Position numbers and translations under genes: made by a program. Of a stretch of DNA of 64,000 nt, positions 1 to 7,275 are shown piece by piece. Position 1 is the first letter of the stretch; the number at the start of each line of letters is the position of its first letter. Source of the DNA: Bacteroidota bacterium (GTDB lineage: Bacteria; Bacteroidota; Bacteroidia; Chitinophagales; Chitinophagaceae); assembly GCA_020161535.1 (NCBI GenBank), contig JAIUNW010000008.1, positions 173,342 to 237,341 on the forward strand, given 5' to 3'. The notes under the pieces are model-generated. The model was not told the DNA's origin. It ran no database searches and saw only the letters and a program-made list of their open reading frames with translations.

Positions 1-99
1 TCGGCGGGGGTGGTAGGGCCTAACCTGGGTAGCAAAGCGCGCGATGTGATGATGAAAACCGAAGCCGAGCTGGAAGAATTTTTGTCGCATATGCCCTGA
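1..99 (+). CDS. ftsK: DNA translocase FtsK, C-terminal end (5' truncated by window)
   Basis: Frame 1 is open from the first base and ends at TGA 97-99. The 32 residues contain VVGPNLGSKARDV, which matches the winged-helix gamma domain at the end of FtsK/SpoIIIE (the usual G-P-x-x-G-S-K-A-R-x-V stretch). That domain reads KOPS-like polar sequences and directs the septal DNA pump during chromosome segregation. The rest of the gene lies upstream of the window. A LolA-like gene follows, an arrangement common in Bacteroidota. The family call rests on this short motif plus the neighbour, so it is good but not certain. Confidence 0.75.
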   Translation, partial: SAGVVGPNLGSKARDVMMKTEAELEEFLSHMP

Positions 100-157
100 A
101 CCGGCGGCGCTTAAACCTTGGTTACAACCATCTGTCAAACTATTGCATCTGAAAGAA

Positions 158-165
158 TATCTTTG
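158..165 (+). promoter_or_regulatory. Bacteroidota -7 box (TATCTTTG) for the lolA-like gene
   Basis: TATCTTTG fits the Bacteroidota sigma-A -7 consensus TAnnTTTG and lies 25 bases before the ATG at 191. No TTTG is seen at the expected -33 distance, so the call rests on the -7 element alone. Confidence 0.4.
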
Positions 166-190
166 GTCCGATTTTTTTTAAAACAGTGAT

Positions 191-841
191 ATGAAAAATG
201 TTTATACCCTCCTTGTGTTGATTTTTGGCGGTTTTTTAACAGGTTTCGCGCAGGGGAATGACCCGGCGGCGAAAGCCGTGCTCGACGCCGTTAGTGCTAA
301 ATTTAAAACATTTAAAGCCGTACAGTCCAATTTTACACTGCAGGTGGAAGATGGTAACGGTAAAGTGCAGGGTACCAAAAAAGGCACCGTATGGATGAAA
401 GATGGTAAATACAAAGTGAATATCACTGGCCAGGAAATCTATTGCGATGGGAAGACGGTTTGGACCTATGATAAGGCTTCGAATGAGGTAACGCTGACAA
501 AGTTTGACGGCGGACAAGGCACCATTACCCCCCAGAAATTGTTCACCAATTTCTACGATAAAGATTTCTTGTACAAACTCAACGGCGAAAAAAAGGTGGG
601 CGGCAAAACCATACAGGAAGTGGAACTGACACCGGTTGACAAAACGAAACCCTTCCACAAAGTGTATGTATATGTCGACAAAGCAAGCAAGGCCATTACC
701 ACCACCAAGGTGCTCGAAAAGAATGGCAATAAATACACCTATTCTGTACAAAACTTCAATGGCAAGGCCAAGGTAACCGACGATAGTTTCGTGTTTAACA
801 AAGCGAAATACCCCGGTGTGGAAGAAGTTGATTTGCGCTGA
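191..841 (+). CDS. lolA: LolA-like outer membrane lipoprotein carrier protein
   Basis: 216 residues with a signal peptide (hydrophobic residues 4-20, cleavage near A20-Q21). The mature part has the alternating strands of the LolA fold: KYKVNITGQEIYCDGKTVWTY-like strands around residues 70-95, and a C-terminal VDKASKAITTTKVLEKNGNKYTY stretch (split here only for description). LolA carries lipoproteins through the periplasm from LolCDE to the outer membrane. It sits directly after ftsK and ends 5 bases from the convergent AraC gene. Bacteroidota LolA proteins are divergent and often annotated only as 'outer membrane lipoprotein carrier protein LolA'; the role is from the family. Confidence 0.8.
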   Translation: MKNVYTLLVLIFGGFLTGFAQGNDPAAKAVLDAVSAKFKTFKAVQSNFTLQVEDGNGKVQGTKKGTVWMKDGKYKVNITGQEIYCDGKTVWTYDKASNEVTLTKFDGGQGTITPQKLFTNFYDKDFLYKLNGEKKVGGKTIQEVELTPVDKTKPFHKVYVYVDKASKAITTTKVLEKNGNKYTYSVQNFNGKAKVTDDSFVFNKAKYPGVEEVDLR

Positions 842-846
842 CCTGG

Positions 847-1833
847 TCAGGCGCGAATCTCACTTGGTAATAAATTAAATTCCTTCCGAAAAGCAGCAGC
901 AAAATTGCTGAGGTTGGTATAGCCGATCTCCAGGCCCACTTCTTTGACGGTGAAATCGCCCGAAAGCAACATTTCACGGGCATGGCTCATGCGTTGTTTT
1001 TGGTAATACGCATAGATGCTGCTGCCATATACTTCTTTGAATAATTTTTTCAGTTTGGCAGCGCTCATGGCTGCTTCCGCCGCCAATTGGTCGATGGTCG
1101 GCGGGCGTGTTTTGACCTGTTGGGTAAGCAACGATTCCACCAACATGAGCTGGTGTATGTCGTGTTTGGAGATTTTTGCATTCGTTAGTTGGTGGCGGCT
1201 CTTTTCGTACAGCCGTGAGAAGAATCGTTCAATTAATAAGGTAATGCGATTTTGTATCGTAGCAGTGTATAAGGGGCTGCTGATATCGGCCTGCAATATT
1301 TCGTTGAAATAGCGGCGGTATTCGTTGTCGATCGGTTCAATATTAAAACTCTTGGTCTTTAAGGCGAGGTAGGCAACCAGCACTTCTTCGGGATCGTTCA
1401 ACTGAAGGTGTTCGGCCAACCATTCTTTATTGAAAATAATATTGATGCCCTTCACGCTGGTGCCGGGTCGGCCCAGGTAAGAAACATCAAACAAGGTGCT
1501 CGTCAGGTAAATTCCCGCATGCCAGTTGTTCGTAGTATGCAAACTGTCGCCATCAATGCGCAGTGTCATGCCATGTTGAATGGCAATCTCCTCATAACGC
1601 AGCACATAAAATTCTTTCCTTATTTGACAGCGCTTCAGGTAAAAACTTTCTGTAAGGGTGGCGTCAACGACCAGGGCTTCCAGTCCGTTTGGTAGTGCCA
1701 GGCATTGAATATAACCGGTTGCCACGGCGGGTGGCAATGTAAGAATATTGTCAACGGTGGTGCCACCAATTGACTGCGCGAAATCTTTAAAAATTTCGCT
1801 GTAGTGATAGCTGTTGTATTCGAAGATGTTCAA
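847..1833 (-). CDS. AraC family transcriptional regulator
   Basis: 328 residues. The C-terminal ~100 residues form an AraC/XylS double helix-turn-helix: the first helix set around PTIDQLAAEAAMSAAKLKKL, the second around FTVKEVGLEIGYTNLSNFAA, followed by the typical F-R-K-E-F. The N-terminal ~220 residues are an unrecognised sensor domain. The reading frame has no ATG at its front: the likely start is TTG at 1833, with an in-frame stop just upstream and the next ATG about 90 codons in. It is a single gene, convergent with lolA. What it senses or controls cannot be read from the sequence. Confidence 0.85.
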   Translation of the reverse strand: MNIFEYNSYHYSEIFKDFAQSIGGTTVDNILTLPPAVATGYIQCLALPNGLEALVVDATLTESFYLKRCQIRKEFYVLRYEEIAIQHGMTLRIDGDSLHTTNNWHAGIYLTSTLFDVSYLGRPGTSVKGINIIFNKEWLAEHLQLNDPEEVLVAYLALKTKSFNIEPIDNEYRRYFNEILQADISSPLYTATIQNRITLLIERFFSRLYEKSRHQLTNAKISKHDIHQLMLVESLLTQQVKTRPPTIDQLAAEAAMSAAKLKKLFKEVYGSSIYAYYQKQRMSHAREMLLSGDFTVKEVGLEIGYTNLSNFAAAFRKEFNLLPSEIRA

Positions 1834-1912
1834 CTGGCGAGGTATCTTCCCGTTAAGTTAATTCATTTTAATTGCCGAAGCGATGGTAGTTTAAACGCCA
1901 AGTGATGGTTGT

Positions 1913-2473
1913 TTAACCGCCCCAACGAAAGCTGTTTTGTTGAAAGCCGGCCAGGTCGATCACACGATCTACCACAGTGGCTGCGGCTTCTTCGATCGTT
2001 TGCGGTTTGCTGTAAAAAGAAGGTGACGCGGCACAAATAATACCACCCGCCAGGGTAACCGTTTCCATGTTGCGAATATGGATAAGGTTAAACGGTGTAT
2101 CGCGCAATACGCAAATCAGTTTTCTGCGTTCTTTTAAAACAACATCTGCCGCCCGGGAGATCAGGTCGTTGCTGGTGCCGGCAGCGATGCGGCCCAGGGT
2201 ACCCATGGAGCAGGGGATTACAATCATGCTGTTAAATTGTCCCGAGCCGGATGCGAAAGGCGCATAAAAATCGTTCTTATCATAGAAAGTAAATCCCGGG
2301 TATTGCTGAAAGTCGTTATTGCCCAACTCGGTTTGCCAAACGGTTTTTGCATTGTCGGTCATCACCACGCCGATGGCCGACCATTGTGCAGACAACCGGA
2401 TGAGTTTGTCAAACAACAGTTTCGCATATATGGCCCCACTGGCGCCTGTAACAGCTATAACAATTTTTTGCAT
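1913..2473 (-). CDS. ubiX: Flavin prenyltransferase UbiX
   Basis: 186 residues, the usual length for UbiX/Pad1. The N terminus IVIAVTGASGAIYAKLL is the conserved glycine-rich phosphate/FMN-binding motif, and the family's SMGTLGRIAAGTSNDLISRAAD segment lies in the middle. UbiX attaches dimethylallyl phosphate to FMN, making the prenyl-FMN cofactor used by UbiD-type decarboxylases. ATG at 2473 is clear. Because the bacterium appears to use the futalosine route (mqnB and mqnD are in this window), prenyl-FMN may serve UbiD-like enzymes of that pathway; this link is inference. The gene is divergent from the thioredoxin-like gene with 34 bases between starts. Confidence 0.93.
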   Translation of the reverse strand: MQKIVIAVTGASGAIYAKLLFDKLIRLSAQWSAIGVVMTDNAKTVWQTELGNNDFQQYPGFTFYDKNDFYAPFASGSGQFNSMIVIPCSMGTLGRIAAGTSNDLISRAADVVLKERRKLICVLRDTPFNLIHIRNMETVTLAGGIICAASPSFYSKPQTIEEAAATVVDRVIDLAGFQQNSFRWGG

Positions 2474-2497
2474 TTCGGGTAATTATCTTGCAGACAA

Positions 2498-2505
2498 CAA
2501 ATGTA
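2498..2505 (-). promoter_or_regulatory. -7 box (TACATTTG, minus strand) for ubiX
   Basis: On the minus strand these bases read TACATTTG, a perfect TAnnTTTG box, 24 bases before the ubiX ATG. It lies immediately before the ATG of the divergent thioredoxin-like gene, so the two transcription units share about 34 bases of regulatory DNA. Confidence 0.4.
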
Positions 2506-2507
2506 CA

Positions 2508-3023
2508 ATGCCTAAAATCATTCTTTGGATCAGCCTGTTTCTATTTGGCCAAACGACCTATGCGCAATCGGCCGGTATGAAATGGATGACCCTGGCAGAA
2601 GCGGAAGCAGCGGCTGCCAAAGACCCTCGCCCCATTTTAATTGACCTGTATACCGAATGGTGTGGCTGGTGCAAAGTGATGGACAAAAAGACGTATAAAA
2701 ACAAAAATGTATTTGACTACCTGAATGGTAAGTTTTATGCGGTGAAATTGGATGCTGAATCCAAAGGATCCCTGCAATGGAAGGGGAAGTCATATGCGTA
2801 TAATTCTCAATACAAGGTGAATGAGATTGCGTTTTTCCTGGCTGGCGGACAACTATCTTTTCCGACCACGGTAATTATTCCGGCTGGAACCAATGATCCG
2901 CAGCCGATTCCCGGTTTTCTGGAACCCAAAGATTTAGAGCAGGTGGTCAAGTACTTTGGAGAAGGTGCCTACAAAGTGCAACAATTTCCCGCCTACCAGC
3001 GAGGCTTTAAGGGTAACTGGTGA
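2508..3023 (+). CDS. Secreted thioredoxin-family protein
   Basis: 171 residues from ATG 2508. The frame is open further upstream, but those codons overlap ubiX and the signal peptide begins at this ATG. Residues 1-20 are a signal peptide (hydrophobic core, cleavage after Y-A-Q). The redox motif WCGWC is at residues 51-55 (C52 and C55), preceded by PILIDLYTE and followed by K-V-M-D, as in the DsbD-gamma/thioredoxin_7 group. It probably acts as a periplasmic thiol-disulfide protein. Its partner is unknown. Confidence 0.85.
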   Translation: MPKIILWISLFLFGQTTYAQSAGMKWMTLAEAEAAAAKDPRPILIDLYTEWCGWCKVMDKKTYKNKNVFDYLNGKFYAVKLDAESKGSLQWKGKSYAYNSQYKVNEIAFFLAGGQLSFPTTVIIPAGTNDPQPIPGFLEPKDLEQVVKYFGEGAYKVQQFPAYQRGFKGNW

Positions 3024-3269
3024 ATTAGCGTCCAGCCTTAACAATCCTGCAACGTTTTCGTCCCGACCGTCGTCAATACCTGTGGTTTTTCATAGGATAT
3101 TGGATAAAGAACGGACGGGATGTCGATCCTGTCCTCTGTTTTTTCTCCAGTTCTCCACCATCATATTTCCAACCCAGGCCTACCCAGATCAGCCAGCATT
3201 CTGATTTTAAACGCTTGATCTTGGTCAATAACCCCTCTTTTGCCCAAAAAAAATCATTGTTGCAACTAA

Positions 3270-3296
3270 TGTTACGTCATTAACATCTTATATTTG
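3270..3296 (+). promoter_or_regulatory. Possible regulated promoter: TGTTA-N6-TAACA palindrome plus -7 box
   Basis: TGTTACGTCATTAACA (3270-3285) has the 5-6-5 symmetry of CRP/FNR-superfamily sites. It is followed by TATATTTG (3289-3296), a perfect TAnnTTTG -7 box. A GTTGCAAC palindrome lies at 3259-3266. A transcript starting near 3301 would end at the terminator at 3344-3370, giving an RNA of about 70 bases. No -33 TTTG at normal spacing, so this is tentative. Confidence 0.25.
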
Positions 3297-3343
3297 AATT
3301 TTCATAGGATAAGGTTTAATGGTTAATGGTATTTGATTAGTGC

Positions 3344-3370
3344 ATCCCGCCGAAAGGCGGGATTTTTTTT
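3344..3370 (+). terminator. Rho-independent terminator
   Basis: Perfect 8-bp stem ATCCCGCC / GGCGGGAT with a GAAA tetraloop, followed by eight Ts. It may end the thioredoxin-like transcript (320 bases downstream of its stop) or a separate short RNA. Confidence 0.8.
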
Positions 3371-3394
3371 GCTGGCGCGAAAAAATCCCACTTG

Positions 3395-3446
3395 TTTAAT
3401 ATTTAAAGTATAAGGTTTAAGGTTGCTCCGCGTGCGGGGTGGGTGG
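3395..3446 (+). repeat. REP-like dispersed motif, copy A
   Basis: An AT-rich lead (TTTAA...AAGGTTTAAGGTT) runs into GCTCCGCGTGCGGGGTG, whose CTCCGC/GCGGGG arms can pair. The same composite is present inverted at 4211-4260 and again at 63106-63155. All three copies sit beside gene ends and tandem arrays. Confidence 0.7.
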
Positions 3447-3486
3447 TGTTTAGCGGCGTCGTTGACAATCGCACAGTGGGTTTATA

Positions 3487-3540
3487 GTTGGTAGGCGGGT
3501 ATTAGGTTGGTAGGCAGGTGTTAAAAGTTGGTAGACGGGT
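3487..3540 (+). repeat. Three degenerate ~20-base repeats with GTTGGTAGRCRGGT core
   Basis: GTTGGTAGGCGGGT, GTTGGTAGGCAGGT and GTTGGTAGACGGGT start at 3487, 3506 and 3527. The GTTGGTA core recurs in the array at 63441-63574. Confidence 0.65.
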
Positions 3541-3617
3541 TTAAATCGGATCGGCCTACAAAAAACGCCAGCTACGCAGGTATATATATTGACTCTTCGT
3601 CGAAGCATTGGCCAACC

Positions 3618-3750
3618 GTCTACCTTTTGGCCGAGCGTGTACCTATTGGCAAAGCGTGCACTTATTGGCAAAGCGCGTACCTATTGGCAGAGCTAGCACC
3701 TATTGGCTAGGGGCGTATCCATTGGCTAAGCGCGTACCTATTGGCAAAGC
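3618..3750 (+). repeat. Seven-copy 19-base tandem repeat
   Basis: Seven exactly 19-base units in phase, consensus GCGTACCTATTGGCAAAGC; the second and last copies differ only at one or two bases, the first and fifth are most diverged. Even a constant unit length with base substitutions suggests an old array expanded by slippage or unequal exchange. There is no spacer structure, so it is not a CRISPR. Any peptide frame through it is interrupted because 19 is not a multiple of 3. Confidence 0.9.
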
Positions 3751-3980
3751 GACGAAATGGGCAAAACTGATAGGTAAACAAGGGGAAATGCATTATGGGT
3801 AATGGCTACAGCAGCATCAACTCAAGCAAGAATAGGTTTAGCTGCAGCCTTTCCGATACCAATGGCAAGCCAACAACCAAGTGCGCTATTTTAGTTTGTT
3901 GCAATTTGTCAGTCGCCCAACCCGCCTGTATGTTATCAACCAATCGCCCAATCGATTAATACATTTTAATTAATACATCG

Positions 3981-4019
3981 AAAAAGGGGCTGAAGCATAT
4001 TTTGCTTCAGCCCCTTTTT
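3981..4019 (+). terminator. Strong bidirectional terminator hairpin
   Basis: A perfect 17-bp inverted repeat, arms AAAAAGGGGCTGAAGCA and its complement, with a 5-base loop. It has a T-run on the right and an A-run on the left, so it can end transcription from both strands. It lies 250 bases past the end of the minus-strand SPT-like gene. Confidence 0.85.
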
Positions 4020-4066
4020 CTTATCCGTCGCCTCAGACAGCACACCCATTATAGCAACTCATCTTG

Positions 4067-4165
4067 ATAACAAACTCATCTGTAACAACACAGCCATCTT
4101 AATAACAAACTTATCTGTAACAATACAGCCATCTGTAATAACAAACTCATCTGTTATACCACGCC
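4067..4165 (+). repeat. Threefold ~35-base direct repeat
   Basis: Units start with ATAACAAACTCATCTG at 4067, 4102 (one change) and 4138. The first two are 35 and 36 bases and share ACAGCCATCT; the third diverges after 17 bases. Confidence 0.75.
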
Positions 4166-4210
4166 AATTCATTATACCACACCCGCAGGTCAAAATCCGC
4201 CATAACTAAA

Positions 4211-4260
4211 GCACCCCCGCACGCGGAGCAACTTTAAACCTTAGACCTTACCCCTTAAAC
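4211..4260 (-). repeat. REP-like dispersed motif, copy B (inverted)
   Basis: The minus strand reads AAGGTTTAAAGTTGCTCCGC then GTGCGGGGGTG, matching copy A at 3395-3446 in inverted orientation. A and B therefore bracket an 866-base segment with inverted ends. Confidence 0.7.
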
Positions 4261-4267
4261 AACACAA

Positions 4268-5524
4268 TCACATTTTTTCCGCCATATCCGGAATCTCCGC
4301 CGCCTGGTATGCACCTGCATCCAACTTGGCCTTGGTTTCGGTAAAAGCTTTCAGCGTTAGCTCTATGTCATCCATCGAGTGGGCCGCCGTAGGAATGAGG
4401 CGATAGATGATTTGTCCCTTGGGTATAACCGGATACACTACAATCGAACAGAAAATATTGTAATTCTCGCGCAGGTCCAACACCATGGCAGTAGCTTCAG
4501 GCACATCGCCTTTCATGTAGATCGGCGTTACCATGGTATTCGTTTTGCCGAGATCAAATCCGCGGTCGCGCAGGCCTTGTTGCAGGGTGCGCGTTACCAT
4601 CCACAATTTGCTACGAAGCGCTGGCATGGATTTGAGCATATCCATCCGCTTCAGCATGCCTTCCACCACAATCATTGGCAGGCTTTTCGCAAAAATCTGC
4701 GAACGGGTATTGTAACGGAGATAGGAGAGTACATCTTTCGGGCCTGAAATAAAGGCGCCGATACTACCCATTGATTTTACAAAGGTGGAGAAATACAGGT
4801 CGATACCATCTTGAACTCCCTGCTCTTCATCGGTTCCGGCACCAGTGGGGCCCATGGCACCAAAACCATGTGCATCGTCGATGAGTATGCGAAAATCATA
4901 TTTAGACTTCAGGTCTACAATTTCTTTCAGCTTGCCCTGATCGCCACTCATGCCATATACCCCTTCGGTAACCAGCAAAATACCACCGCCGGTTTTCTCG
5001 GCCATTTTAACCGCGCGTTGCAATTGCTTCTCGCAGTCATCAATATCGTTGTGCTTATAGGTATAGCTATACCCCAGGTGCATGCGAATACCGTCAACAA
5101 TACAAGCATGACACTCGGCATCGTAAACAATCACATCGCGGCGATTTACCAGTGCATCAATACAACTCATAATACCCTGGTAACCGAAGTTCAGCAGCAT
5201 GGCATCTTCGCGTTTGGTGAATGCACTCAGCACTTTTTCCAACTGGTCGTGGTAATCACTGTTGCCACTCATCATGCGGGCGCCCATCGGATAACCCATG
5301 CCCCAGCGAACTGCCGCTTCGGCGTCGGCCTTCCTGGTTTCAGGGTGGTTGGCCAGCCCGAGATAATTATTCAAACTCCAAACTATTCTTTCTTTTCCCC
5401 GGAAAATCATCCGGCTACCCAGTTCGCCTTCCAATTTCGGAAAGGCAAAATAACCATGCGCTCTTTTCATATGCTGGCCAATCGGGCCGCCATTGTTCAC
5501 CAGTTTTTCGAAGATATCTGCCAT
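4268..5524 (-). CDS. Alpha-oxoamine synthase: serine palmitoyltransferase or cysteate acyltransferase
   Basis: 418 residues, fold-type I PLP enzyme. Visible motifs: N-N-Y-L-G-L (52-57) at the N terminus, the cofactor-stacking histidine in AECHA (H139), D-D-A-H-G (216-220), and the PLP lysine K250 in TFVKSMGSIGAF. This is the pattern of enzymes that condense an amino acid with an acyl thioester with loss of CO2. In Bacteroidota the best-known members are serine palmitoyltransferase (sphingolipids) and cysteate fatty acyltransferase (capnine/sulfonolipids). Glycine C-acetyltransferase (kbl) is a less likely alternative. Substrate cannot be read from the sequence. It is divergent from pafA, with 89 bases between starts; ATG 5524 is clear. 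Confidence 0.8.
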   Translation of the reverse strand: MADIFEKLVNNGGPIGQHMKRAHGYFAFPKLEGELGSRMIFRGKERIVWSLNNYLGLANHPETRKADAEAAVRWGMGYPMGARMMSGNSDYHDQLEKVLSAFTKREDAMLLNFGYQGIMSCIDALVNRRDVIVYDAECHACIVDGIRMHLGYSYTYKHNDIDDCEKQLQRAVKMAEKTGGGILLVTEGVYGMSGDQGKLKEIVDLKSKYDFRILIDDAHGFGAMGPTGAGTDEEQGVQDGIDLYFSTFVKSMGSIGAFISGPKDVLSYLRYNTRSQIFAKSLPMIVVEGMLKRMDMLKSMPALRSKLWMVTRTLQQGLRDRGFDLGKTNTMVTPIYMKGDVPEATAMVLDLRENYNIFCSIVVYPVIPKGQIIYRLIPTAAHSMDDIELTLKAFTETKAKLDAGAYQAAEIPDMAEKM

Positions 5525-5589
5525 ATGGTAGATTGGTTGTTCTTATTAAAAATTGACGCAAAGGTAAAATATTTAAGAGGTGCTGCGGC

Positions 5590-5597
5590 TATATTTG
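5590..5597 (+). promoter_or_regulatory. -7 box (TATATTTG) for pafA
   Basis: Perfect TAnnTTTG box 16 bases before the pafA ATG. A TTG lies 34 bases further upstream, longer than the usual 17-23 spacing, so only the -7 element is supported. Confidence 0.45.
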
Positions 5598-5613
5598 CTT
5601 AAAATCCGGTCGA

Positions 5614-7251
5614 ATGCAACGAATTTTCAGTACGCTGGTATGTTTATTTTTTGTAATGGCGACGCTGGCACAGCCCAAACCGGCCATGCAAACCCGCCCC
5701 AAATTAGTGGTTGGAATGGTGGTTGACCAAATGCGATGGGACTATTTGTACCGCTACGCCGACCGCTACAAGGCAAATGGTGGGTTTAAGCGCCTCACCG
5801 GCCAGGGGTTTTCCAATGAAAATTGCCTGATTCCGTATACACCCACTTATACAGCTTGTGGACACACTTGTATTTACACGGGATCGGTGCCTGCCGTACA
5901 TGGCATCACCGGCAATAACTGGATCGATCGACTTACCAATAAAAATATGTATTGTACCGAAGATGATTCGGTAGAAACCGTTGGCAGCAATTCTGCGGCT
6001 GGCAGGATGAGTCCGGCGAATATGCTTACCAGCACTATTACCGACGAACTGCGCACCAGCTCCAATTATCGCTCAAAAGTTATTGGCGTGGCCATCAAAG
6101 ACCGTGGTGCTATTTTGCCCGCCGGTCATGCCGCCAATGCCGCTTACTGGTTCGATAACAAAACCGGCAACTGGATCAGCTCTACGTTTTACATGAAAAA
6201 CCTGCCTGATTGGTTAACGCGTTACAACAACGAAAAGCATGTGGATCAATACTACCAGAAAGGCTGGTCTACCCTGTACCCGATCGATACCTATGTAAAC
6301 AGCAGCACCGATGAACAAACCTGGGAAGGCAAACCCTTTGGTGCCGAAGCCAAGGCTTTTCCCTACGACCTCAGCAAATTTGTTGGCAAAAATTATAATA
6401 GCATTGCCTCCACGCCCTGGGGCAATACCATGACACTCGAAGTGGCTAAACTGGCCGTGCAGCAGGAGAAAATGGGACAGGGTGCTTTCACCGATTTCCT
6501 CGCCGTGAGTTTGTCCTCGACCGATTATGTGGGCCATGCTTTTGGTCCGAATTCTATTGAAGCCGAGGATACCTACCTGCGGCTCGACCGGGACCTCGGT
6601 GCGTTTTTTGACTACCTCGACCAAACCGTTGGTAAAGGCCAATGGCTTTTCTTTATTTCGGCCGATCATGGCGTGGCGCATGTGCCTGCTTTTTTGAAAT
6701 CGCATCACCAACCCGCTGGCTTGTTTGACGACGGCGCAGCCATGCGCGAGCTCAATGTGAAACTAGCCGAGACATTTGGTGTGCAGTCATTGGTGATGGG
6801 TTCCATGTACAATAACCAGGTGCATATCAACCGCGCATTGGTGGACAGTGCCCATATCGACAACGACAAACTGGTAGCACAAATCGTTTCTTTCATGGGC
6901 AAAAGAGAAGGCGTGTTACGCGTTTTCGAACTGGCCAAAACAGCCCAAACCACCCTGCCGGTAAAGATCCGTGAGATGGTAACAAACGGATATATGCCCA
7001 ATCGCACCGGCGATGTGCAGGTGATTTTGAAACCACAATACATGGACAGTGGCCCCGCCGGTACCACCCACGGCCTTTGGAATCCGTACGATGCCCATGT
7101 GCCGCTGGTTTGGTATGGTTGGAAGATCAAGCCCGGCAAATCGAACACGGAAGTGTATATGACCGATATAGCACCTACCGTAGCCGCCCTGTTACAAATT
7201 CAGATGCCCAATGGCTGTGTCGGCAAACCAATTGAAGCCGTTACCCGATAA
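5614..7251 (+). CDS. pafA: PafA-type alkaline phosphatase
   Basis: 545 residues with a signal peptide (residues 1-20). It shows the PafA pattern: metal-binding D38 in VDQMRWDYL, nucleophilic threonine within YTPTYTACGHT (about T80), N101/N102 in the GITGNNW turn, a K-D-R pair in AIKDRGAILPAGH (the PafA lysine/arginine that contact phosphate), and metal ligands in SADHGVAHVP and GTTHG. PafA is a broad-specificity phosphomonoesterase of Bacteroidota, exported to the periplasm or outside, and not limited to phosphate starvation. The following M16 peptidase gene starts 24 bases later, so they may be co-transcribed. Confidence 0.92.
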   Translation: MQRIFSTLVCLFFVMATLAQPKPAMQTRPKLVVGMVVDQMRWDYLYRYADRYKANGGFKRLTGQGFSNENCLIPYTPTYTACGHTCIYTGSVPAVHGITGNNWIDRLTNKNMYCTEDDSVETVGSNSAAGRMSPANMLTSTITDELRTSSNYRSKVIGVAIKDRGAILPAGHAANAAYWFDNKTGNWISSTFYMKNLPDWLTRYNNEKHVDQYYQKGWSTLYPIDTYVNSSTDEQTWEGKPFGAEAKAFPYDLSKFVGKNYNSIASTPWGNTMTLEVAKLAVQQEKMGQGAFTDFLAVSLSSTDYVGHAFGPNSIEAEDTYLRLDRDLGAFFDYLDQTVGKGQWLFFISADHGVAHVPAFLKSHHQPAGLFDDGAAMRELNVKLAETFGVQSLVMGSMYNNQVHINRALVDSAHIDNDKLVAQIVSFMGKREGVLRVFELAKTAQTTLPVKIREMVTNGYMPNRTGDVQVILKPQYMDSGPAGTTHGLWNPYDAHVPLVWYGWKIKPGKSNTEVYMTDIAPTVAALLQIQMPNGCVGKPIEAVTR

Positions 7252-7275
7252 TAGAATTATTTTAGACGATCAATA

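Larger units (their letters stand above)
3024..4267 (+). other. Non-coding repeat-rich island (about 1.24 kb)
   Basis: No convincing gene. From left to right it holds a possible short transcript ending at a strong terminator (3344-3370), a REP-like motif (3395-3446), three GTTGGTAG repeats, a seven-copy 19-base tandem array, a 17-bp bidirectional terminator hairpin (3981-4019), a ~35-base threefold repeat, and an inverted copy of the REP-like motif (4211-4260). Open frames here only reflect the repeats. Confidence 0.7.

Noticed and set aside
236..751. 171-residue minus-strand open frame
   Set aside because: It lies wholly antisense to the lolA-like gene, which has a signal peptide and family-like text; the reverse frame has neither.
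3450..3802. Open frames of 60-73 residues with repeated YWQS/YLLAE text
   Set aside because: They are translations of the 19-base tandem array; the unit is not a multiple of three, and no start region or family similarity exists.
4811..5602. 263-residue plus-strand open frame
   Set aside because: Antisense to the oxoamine synthase gene, which shows complete catalytic motifs. The frame reflects codon bias.
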